NCBI RefSeq assembly: GCF_030272615.1
Contig: NC_081405.1
Location: 27,048,272 to 27,112,271, forward strand
DNA length: 64,000 nt
Direction of reading: 5' to 3'
Source of the DNA: Cryptomeria japonica
Taxonomy: Eukaryota > Streptophyta > Pinopsida > Cupressales > Cupressaceae
Part shown: piece by piece, positions 55,997 to 64,000 of the stretch
Position numbering within the stretch: position 1 is the stretch's first letter
Layout: the number at the start of each line of letters is the position of its first letter
Translations under genes and position numbers: made by a program
Notes under the pieces: generated by a model
What the model was told of the DNA's origin: nothing
Database searches by the model: none
Seen by the model: only the letters and a program-made list of their open reading frames with translations

Positions 55997-57047
55997 GTCA
56001 TCACATTGTGAATTTTATTATGTGTTAAGACATTTAGCAATTTTCCCCTTCAAAGTGACTAACCTCAAGCATTTGTAGATTTTTTTTTTTATCATATTAA
56101 TCTATTGTACAAGTCATTGCATTGCAAGTGGTGTTAGTGCGTGATCATGATATCTAGAAAGAAGGAAACAAGGTTATTTTTTAAATTATTTTTGAGGTTA
56201 GATCATGAATTACATATTTCTCACAATTTAAAAAAAAAATTGGAGGAATTATTAAGGACATACTAAAGTTACCATAGTCTATGTTTATTATCATGTGGCT
56301 CATATATTTGGAGTTATAGTGAAATTAGTGATTCCAAAATAAGAGTTTCTACAATATTAGTTATGAAGCTATTTCAAAGAAGCTATTGCAAAATAAGACT
56401 TTTCACAAAATTCACTACAAAGGTTGCAAATCATCAAATTCGTGAGACAGTTTTTTCAAAGTGAGCTCCAAGTAAAGGTAAGTTCCAATAATATTTTTAC
56501 CACATTTTGATTCATTCTAAAAAAGTTATTTTGATTTGTTTTGAACAAGTATAAAAACTAATTTTGAAGGTGATGGTGACACAAACTAGGGTCATGGAAA
56601 GAATTCCTGCACAACAAGTAATGTCTTAACAAAAACATATAAACTTAGAGTTAGAACAACATTTCAATTATGATATAGCCTTTGTCCTCCCTTAGGATGA
56701 TCCTTTTTTTTTAATCAATCATAGCTATTGTGGAGGTGGGAACACTAACACGAAGTTTCACTTAGGCAATCCCCTATATAACACAACCATTTTTTCTTGT
56801 TTTCATGTGTTCAGGTTCAAATTCGACAATAGAGGAGGCTACACAAGTGTAGAGAAGACTATTATAGATAGCTCTAGACTTTGGACATGCACATATCCTT
56901 GGACTAGAGTGCCCTCCTATTATGCCCTGCATACTCGCCCCATCCATTTTTTGCTTAGAAATGTGGGTCCCCCTTTTTTGCTTTTGTTTTCCCTCCTATT
57001 TTTGTTTCCACTTTGTGTTTCTTTTGTTTTCACTTTGAAGTTTCAGT
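55997..57047. repeat. Direct repeat X', right of element C (1,051 bp)
   Basis: Second copy of X (36022-37072). It begins at the base after the 3' LTR. Similarity ends at GAAGTTTC (57044), within 3 bp of the point where the left copy meets the 5' LTR. The sequence then continues into the palindromic-word array, so X' is probably the copy continuous with the original locus. A TATA-like CCTATATAACAC lies at about 56773. Confidence 0.93.
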
Positions 57048-58066
57048 ATCCCGAAACCCTGGAGGTGTCCTGTGTCTTTTGTTCTTTTTCTTTTTCTGTG
57101 CACTTTGAAACCCCATAATCTCGAGATCTCGAACTACATCTATTTGCCTTGTTTCTTTTTTTGTTTTGGCTTCAGAATTTTGGGTTTTCAAAAGTTTGAG
57201 GTGCCTTTGTTTTGTTGTCTTTGGAACTTTGAGATATTGAAATCCTGAAGTTCCCCACCTTTTATTCGCATGTGAAGGACCTCGGAACCTCAAAATATCG
57301 AGATCCCGAAGTCCTTTGTGTGTTGCTTTTTTTGTTCCTTTTGTGAGGGCATCGAAATCTCGGGTTCCCAAAATCTTGAGCCTTCTAGTTTTTTTCATTT
57401 GTTGGAGCTATGAAACCCTGAATCCTGGGATCCCAAGTTCTACTTGTTTTGTCTGTCTTCTCTTCAGAGTCTCAAGGTCAATTGCCTTTCAACCTCAAAA
57501 CCCCGAGATCTCGAAACCTCGAAGCGTGTCACGCCTAGATCCGGGTGGTTGCCAAGGGGCATAAACATCCTTTCCTACGTCATTTTGCTCATTTTGTGCG
57601 CTCTCTTTCATCTGAGAACTCTACATTCCCAGTGACCTAGGTGTTTTTTGTTGTGCACTTTAGTGTCCTCCCTCCTTTGTCTAGGTGGGTTTTTCTTCCC
57701 ACCTTGTGTTTTAGCTTAGGGTTTTTCTTGTTTCTTTTGTTTTCAGTTTTAGTCTAGGGTTTTTTTTTTAATAAGTTAATTTGATAGTTTTGGCCCTTTG
57801 TCAATTTTCTTTCCTGCCCTGGAGGTTTAGCTCCCTTCGTGGGATCTCATGTTATCGAGATCTCGGGCCTTTCCCCTTTTTCGATTTGATGCTCTTCAGA
57901 ACCCCGAGTTCCTGAGATTACGTAAAGAACCTTGGCTCATCTCTTTTGTACTTCGGAACCCCAAGTTCCTGAGATTACGTAAAGAACCTTGGCTCATCTC
58001 TTTTGTACTTCAGAACCCCATAACCCCAGAGTCTCAAAGTATGGTTCTTGAAGTTGGATTTTCTAC
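57048..58066 (+). repeat. Array of degenerate palindromic words, first part
   Basis: More than ten blocks of 30-45 bp built from variants of GAACCCCGAGATCTCGAA / CTTGAGATCCCAAAG, separated by T-rich spacers (TTTTGTTTTG and similar). A precise 57-bp tandem duplicate (57897-57953, 57954-58010) contains GAGTTCCTGAGATTACGTAA. The array continues at 59274 after the solo LTR. Confidence 0.8.
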
Positions 58067-59273
58067 TGTAAAGTGGGAAATTGGATCCTAGGGACTCCCC
58101 ACCTAGGAGAGAGAAAGGAAGCCACTAGGATGATTTTCACTTGGGAATAACTTTATATTCCAAAGAGGGGCTTGAATCCGCTAGATCCAAATCCGAGGTA
58201 AACAAGGATGTGAATTCTGAGTGGATTGCAAATGGTTAAAGTGTGATTTACCCTCTTTTGTAAATAAGAAAGTTGACTTGTTGACTATGTGGAAAATTGG
58301 TAGGAAATGAGTGAAATGAGGAGCTACTAGTTCGGGATCACGTTGTAAATTTGGACCTGAGCTAATTAGACTAATGTGGATCTTCCCTGCAAATTTGGAG
58401 AAAAGTCGTCGAGACCATGGTGGGAATGTACATAGTCCACCATAAAAACTTCGAAATGAAAAGGGTTCTTCTGTCCCTGCAAATGAAGCCCAAACCTGCA
58501 ACTACAATTGTGCACCTGCAACCTACAGATAGAAAATAGAAGAAAGGGGGGTTGTGGATAGGGGTTTTCCTTAGTAAAACCTCAGTTGAGGAATCAACCT
58601 TGAAAGAAAGTAATTGCAAATGCTTGAATCTAAACAATGAAAATGTATACCTTGTAGATCTGCAACTTGTTGATGATGATTGCTTTGCTTCTTGAATGTA
58701 ACCACAAATGTTGTATGAAATGGCATGTAACATGACAAAACCCTAACACACACACATGCTTGCAAATGGATGTTGTAATGTTTCTCCAATGGATGAATGA
58801 AGAAGACTTGAATGCTTGATGATGACCTTGAAATCTTGTATCTTCTTCTTATGCCTATTATCTCGTATCATGTGTTTATTTGTCCTCTATCCATCCATGA
58901 ATGAGGGTATTGAATTCCCTTTTATACATGCCTTAAGGATTAACTTTCAACCACCAAAGGTCGACAAAGAGGAATCGCAAACCCCGAAGACAAATTATGC
59001 ATAGGAGATCGGGCAGACCGAACATAGAGCCACCCTAAGAGGTGAGGATAGGGGCGCCACACCCCTATCCTAGGAGGACAGGGGCACCACACCACTATCC
59101 TATCCTATTTTGGGGCTCAGACAGGGTCTAAAGAATACACAACACATGAAGGAGAAAGAGTGAAGGGGTGGAAATGCATAAATAGGTCTCAGTTAGGGAA
59201 GAAGATGTCGTCGCCAAGGTTAGGACCCAAAATGTGGTTAAAATTGCAGGGATCGCAATTTTATGACACTACA
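58067..59273 (-). repeat. Solo gypsy-type LTR (minus strand) inside the array
   Basis: On the minus strand it starts TGTAGTGTCATAAAATTGCG (59273) and ends CCCACTTTACA (58067). TATAAAAGG lies on the minus strand at 58918-58927, and the flanks carry fragments of the same palindromic array. No PBS or coding sequence follows. Flanking pentamers TCTAC and GTTAC match at three positions only, so the target duplication is weak. Start and U3 style (TGTAGTGTC) suggest a Tat-type element. Confidence 0.7.
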
Positions 59274-59640
59274 GTTACCTTCCACACTTCAGGATTCCAA
59301 AATCCCAAAATTCAGAGTGCTTTTAGTGTATCCCTATTGCACTTCAGAATCTCAAGTTCTTGAGATCCCAAAGAACTTTTAAAGATATCCCTCTCACGAC
59401 TTCGGAGCCTCGAGTTCCTGAGATTCCAAAGCTTGGCCTCGTTGAACTTTTTTTATTTCCCCTTTAGCATTTAGAGATCTCAGGATCCCGAATGGTGAGC
59501 TTATGGTACCTCCTCTTCAGGACTCTGAAATCCTAGGATTTCGAACTCATGCTTCAGGTTTGTGAAAGGTTTCTTCTGGACCTATAACCTTAGAACCTTA
59601 GGATTCTGGAGTTCGCTGCTTTTAAAATGAATTTCTAAGG
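59274..59640 (+). repeat. Array of degenerate palindromic words, second part
   Basis: Continues the array with CAGGATTCCAAAATCCCAAA, CTCAAGTTCTTGAGATCCC, CTCGAGTTCCTGAGATTCC, GAGATCTCAGGATCCCGAA and similar blocks, six or so units, ending about 40 bp before the U2 ORF. Confidence 0.78.
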
Positions 59641-59680
59641 TACTAGTTATACACTTTGTTTTGAAATTTAAAGGGCTCTT

Positions 59681-62076
59681 ATGGAAGCAACAACAACCCC
59701 AAGGAGGAGGACCAAGAATGAGATTAAACTCAAGAAGAATCCCATCACCATGAAATATCAGTATAAGGGCCAAAAATTGGTTTCAAAGTTTGAAAATGAG
59801 GTACAATGGGTCACAGACATGAAGATAGGATACATTGAATTAGAGGAAAACAAGACAGAAGTATCTAGTCAAAACCCAAATGTTGCATACAAGAGAATCA
59901 GGTGATCAAGACTCGTAGAAGCTACTATTTTTCCACAAGTAGTCTAGTCTCCAGAATTGATATTGGCAGTTGCTCAACATTATAACAAAGACACCAAGAA
60001 ATATGTGGACACCAAGGGGAATGTGATGGTAGATCTTTCACCCGACATGCTTGCTATGACCTTCTGTATCCCAAAATATGACAAGGTCATGTAGACAATA
60101 GAGGAACAAGTTGTCCAAATCTTCAACAAGAATATAGTAAATAACAAACATCACACAAATGAAGTATGGCTCAATGAATCTAGAAAATCAAGCTTGAAGG
60201 CAACAAACAATATCTTAAGGGTATATTTCAGAGGCACACCATGCAACTTGATTATCATTCTCATCAAAGCCTTCAGAAAGGAGGATGTCAAGCATTACCA
60301 TTTGTGGATGTTTCATTCCATCTACACCATCCTTAAGGGGAAAGAATATTTTGATTGGGCACAAATCATATCGGATAATATTCATGAACAAATGTGCAGT
60401 GTACTTTAGACTAAAAGATTCTTTATGACTTCCTATGTGATATGGATGGTTGTCAGAAGTGGCATTTATCTAGGGTTAAACACTAAACGCAGATTAGGGG
60501 AAGGACCTAAACTACAAAAAGTGTGGGAGTATTATACTTAGTTTCCCATTCAACAAACCAAGAGCCATTTTAAAAGGATTAATGATGCTTTCATATATGC
60601 AGTTATCTACAAGTTAACAGGTGATGTAGGATATCGTCTATCTACTGAGGCAATGAGATCGATAGAAGAATGGGGAACATGGCTCATTCAGAACCAACGG
60701 TCCACCTACATCCGACTAAGTGGATTGACAGGTAATCCTTTCTTGCTCCCTTGCTATTGTAGCAACAAGATTAGTCTTTTAGAGTATTCAAGATAAATAG
60801 TAGGGGTTCAAGGCCTCATGACTCAAAAGAACAAAATAGGAGTAACATTCCCAATTGTCCTTAAATACTATAAGTGCCACAATTTACAGATTGCAAAAAT
60901 GACAATTCATGAGTTGTAGGACCTATGGCTCAAATATTTTTCTTATGCTTGACCATGATATGATCCATTTGGAGAGCTCAAGGCAATGATTCCAGTCTAA
61001 TATGAAGGACATGTACCTTCCTTGGAGGACTACATGATAGTTTTGAAGCTAGAAAGAAATGACATTATAGATTGACCGCCTATTAGATGAGGGAGTTTTA
61101 TTTGTAAAGAAACATCCCCAAGGATTTTAGAGATTATGAGAAAGCCCTGGACCCAACTTACAAGGAAGTGAAGATGGATTAGAGACCTCTCTCTCTAATA
61201 AGATGGTCAAAAAAGGAGAATGTGAACATTAATGATGTTTCTGAAAATGTTGTTGAAAGAAGCAAACAATGGCTAAGTCTTAGGCTTCGGGTAACTGCAA
61301 CAAGAGAAAAGAAGAAAAATAAAGCCATCGGTAACCCCCAATCAAAAGATGCTCAAGGAGTATGTCAGAAGGACAAGATCTGAGTCAAGAAAACACACTC
61401 AGGTATGGATAAAGAAGCTCCTACGCTTGCCATTAAAAAAAGAGCTAATGAGGCAACTAGATGAGAAAATGAAAGAGTCATAGTTTTTGAAAATAGTGGT
61501 TGAGCATGGAATAACCACTAGATTGCTTGTTGTACCTCAAGAATAGGTTGTCCTAATTGTGTCTACAATTGGTATGACCCCAGTGGAAGGAACATCACAA
61601 GGACTAGACCCAGTAGAGGCTTCTTCTTCTCATGCCCCTATAGCATCCACAAATCCAACTCATGAACGAGTGACTATTCACAACATTGAGTTAGATTCAG
61701 ATGAGGATAATGAGCCTATTTCATTAATAGAATGTAGGAAGAGGGAAAATCCACTGCAAAGATAGGCTACCTCCAAGAAATATTTAGGAGAACCAATGCT
61801 AATTTAGGTGCCTACCATTCACCAAGATGAGTAGCCCGCTCAAACACTTGTTGATGAACCTAGAAAGACCAAACAATTGAGACTACTCAAACACAGGTAT
61901 ATGAAGTGTAAGTAGAAGCTATGTAAGTGGATGAACAAGATGAGCGGATGGTGCTCACACCACAAGATCAAGAGAAACTCCTCAAAAAATTGGAGGGAAG
62001 CCAAGGAAAACAACAAGATGATGTGAGTAAAGAGGTTTTTGAATAAGAGGTAAGTGAGAAGTTAGAGGAATTAGCC
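59681..62076 (+). pseudogene. U2 ORF: diverged relative of the U1 ORF, heavily interrupted
   Basis: The frame beginning at ATG 59681 (MEATTTPRRRTKNEIKLKKN) can be followed without frameshift at least to 60796, and segments in the same phase recur to 61765, despite many stops (TGA 59903, TAG near 59946, TAG 60092, TAG 60407, TAA 60794 and more). It shares with U1 the order ILAVAQHYN / LTQIALNYD, FDWAQIISDNIH / FDYASFIADAIH, and a 52-residue block GLTGNPFLLP ... GVTFPIV / GFRGTPFLLP ... GTIFPIV with about 40% identity by eye. A Ser/Thr/Pro/Glu-rich segment (61559-61765) corresponds to the middle of U1. The 3' end is cut off by the LTR at 62077. Function unknown. Confidence 0.68.
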
Positions 62077-63222
62077 TGTAGACACTTAAAAATAATTATT
62101 TAAATTTCCTTGCATAATTAATTTATTAATTGTGCCAATTCCTATTCCTTCTCAATATTAATTAAATATAATTAATGTTGTCACTATAGTTTGTTGATTG
62201 ATTTATTTAATTAATCAATCCACCTTCATTCTTCTAAAAATCCCTAATATTAAGTCTCCCTAATTTCAATTAATTAATTAATCTAGGCGATTCCTACAAA
62301 TCACTTTTTTCCTAATCCATCATTAACCTAATGAATTCTTCTAGAAGCCCCCTAATCTCACTTATCATTATTCTTCTAATTTTTAACTCCCTCCACTCAT
62401 TCTCTCTCCTAGTCAAATCCTCCTACAAATCTCATCTACCCTAATCCCACCTAATCATTCTTCTAATCTCTCTCCTAATGAGTTGCTAGTGGCTAATCAT
62501 CATGATTAGCCACAAAGTCAACTCCTTGTCCCTTTCATCCAACCACCTTCCTTAAATGCTCTTTTTCCTAGGTAAATGTGAGGATTTTCAAAATTTCACA
62601 TTCCTCTAGGCATCCCCATCCCTCAAGGAATATTTTATTCCTTTCTCTTCCCTAGGCACATTGGGAAGTCTTCCCAATGAGCCTTGAGGAGTGTGGAGAC
62701 AAAAAATGCCTTTAAGGCATATCTCTTGGTCTCCACACTTCTCTTGTCACCTCCTCTTGGGCCATGTATGGGCTCACAAGAAATCCTGACCCTTCATCTT
62801 GGGTCAATCCTAGCCCTCCATTTCTCCTCCTCTCCTCCTATAAATTGAGGACTCCATCCCCTATTTTCTCATCTCCAAATCTTGTAAGTGCATGCTGCTA
62901 ATTTGCTTAGTGAAATCTATCTAGATACCCAAAATCTAGCCAAATCATCCCCACTTGCATACTTAGCCATTTTGATCATCATCCACAACTTCACTCTTCC
63001 ATCCATCTATCCATATCCATCCTCATTTGTGCACACATTAAAGAGCCAACCACATATCTACATTGGACCAATCCAATCAAGCTAAGGAGAGGAGCATTCT
63101 TGGCTTCATCAATAGTCCAAATTGGAGGAACAAGAGAACTGTCTTGTCAAGGTATAATAGATTGTTGTTTTATGTCTTTTATTTCTATGTTTTGTGCTTT
63201 GATTTGAATTGACAATCTAACA
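62077..63222 (+). repeat. Tat-type LTR at the junction of U2 and element D
   Basis: Starts TGTAGACACTTAAAAAT and ends ...GACAATCTAACA. U3 (62090-62290) is rich in AATTAATTAATT palindromes, like the LTR at 7288; TATAAAT lies at 62839. The left flank is U2 sequence and the right flank is the pol linker of element D. There is no PBS on the right, no convincing PPT on the left and no matching 5-bp flanks, so it may be a truncated end or a solo LTR at a rearrangement junction. Confidence 0.65.
62839..62845 (+). promoter_or_regulatory. TATA box in the 62077 LTR
   Basis: TATAAAT within CCTCCTATAAATTGAGGACTCC, about 760 bp into the LTR. Confidence 0.6.
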
Positions 63223-64000
63223 TTGCATCAAGATATTTTCCCTTGGTCCAAAAGCATCAGCTATAGTAGAAAAAATAGGTTACAAAGGACACGACTTGGG
63301 ACCAGAGAAGAAAGGAAGAAAAGCACCCATAAATCCTATCTCTTACAAGTATAATAGGGGCTTGGGGTACACTCCAGTGCCTAAGATCACTATCACTGGT
63401 GCCCCTTCAAATTCTTCTTTGGATATCGAAGACTCTAACAAAGAGGAGTTCCATGAAATGCCTTTTGAATATGAAGACGACATCTTCTTTGACACCCACA
63501 TCAACACCATCACTCTAATAACCCCTCCCATTTCACACGAGCTACATCTTGTCCATCCCAAACTCATAGACTAGGGCCAACGAGACAAACCCACTTTATA
63601 TATCTACGCCAATGATAACACTCTCATTACTCTCCTGACTATGCGAAATTTGGAAGACTGCAACAGAGTACATGAGATTCAACTGCATGAAAAGGGATAC
63701 TTTGGTAGTTTGGTTAATGCCCTTAGTCACAAAAAAGAATAAAAAGAAAAAACATGATTCCCTAGGTGAAAACCCCTCCGAGGCACCTTTGGATGAGCAA
63801 AAAGTAAAAAAAAAGGGCGTATCTGAAAGTGAAAATTTGGAAAAGGCACTTGAGGATGAGGGACTTGACCTCCCTACCATTGGTCATCTTCCACAAGACA
63901 GGTCAAATTTGTTAATAGAGGAAACAAACAGTATCAATATGGGCACCAAATACATTCCAAAATACGTGCTCATTGCCAAGTCCCTCGCGGATCAATAAAA
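63223..64000 (+). pseudogene. Tat element D, protease-to-RT linker (runs off the window)
   Basis: In-frame reading from about 63240: FSLGPKASAIVEKIGYKGHD, then GPEKKGRKAPINP and NRGLGYTPVPK, a glycine-rich G-patch-like segment (GYKGHDLG ... GLGYTP) found between protease and RT in Tat/Ogre elements. The frame stops at 63572-63574. Later segments give LYIYANDNTLITLLT and, near the end, SINMGTKYIPKYVLIAKSLADQ interrupted by a stop at 63996-63998. The INMGT...PK.V.IAKSL motif normally precedes RT. RT itself should start just right of the window. Confidence 0.72.

Noticed and set aside
58181..58789. Overlapping minus-strand frames of 70-120 codons
   Set aside because: They lie within the transcribed part of a minus-strand solo LTR and have no domain signature.
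1..64000. tRNA, rRNA or host protein-coding genes
   Set aside because: No cloverleaf, rRNA motif or spliced host-type ORF could be supported by eye. All recognisable proteins are of mobile elements.

Overview
This window looks like intergenic DNA of a large seed-plant genome. A gymnosperm (conifer-type) genome fits best: old, nested, stop-ridden LTR retrotransposons, AT-rich spacers, and no host gene, tRNA, rRNA or CRISPR that I can support. The species assignment is inference.

Layout from left to right. 1-8155: a left-truncated Ty3/gypsy element of Tat type (element A). It has gag, protease and the integrase C-terminus, with RT, RNase H and the integrase core deleted. A long spacer follows, holding an antisense plant-mobile-domain (PMD) fragment and minisatellites, then an LTR whose U3 carries five AT hairpins. 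8160-18557: a chromodomain gypsy element (B), split by a minus-strand Ty1/copia element (copia-1, 9084-15590) and by a solo copia LTR (16173-17392). 18558-23687: no recognisable gene. 23688-30717: a second complete but dead minus-strand copia element of the same family (copia-2), with two 1.2 kb LTRs, a PBS, a PPT and a near-perfect 5-bp target duplication. 30718-36021: spacer with a plus-strand copia LTR fragment and a diverged 0.8 kb tandem duplication.

36022-62076 is the most interesting part. A Tekay/Del-like chromodomain gypsy element (C, 37073-55996) has about 4.05 kb LTRs. It is flanked on both sides by a direct repeat of about 1,051 bp (X and X'), which begins and ends at the LTR termini and has diverged about as much as the two LTRs. 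The 3' LTR of C is interrupted by a 6,083-bp insertion (U1), bounded by TG...CA and a near-perfect short target duplication. U1 has no LTRs and no RT, and carries one broken ORF of about 1,200 codons that I do not recognise. A second, very diverged relative of that ORF (U2, 59681-62076) lies to the right, downstream of X' and of an unusual array of degenerate palindromic words. That array is split by a minus-strand solo LTR (58067-59273).

62077-63222 is a Tat-type LTR, and 63223-64000 is the protease-RT linker of another Tat element (D) that runs off the window. The retroelement proteins would act together as capsid, protease, RT/RNase H and integrase, but every copy here carries stops, frameshifts or lost catalytic residues. 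The U-type ORF is the candidate for a poorly described mobile system.
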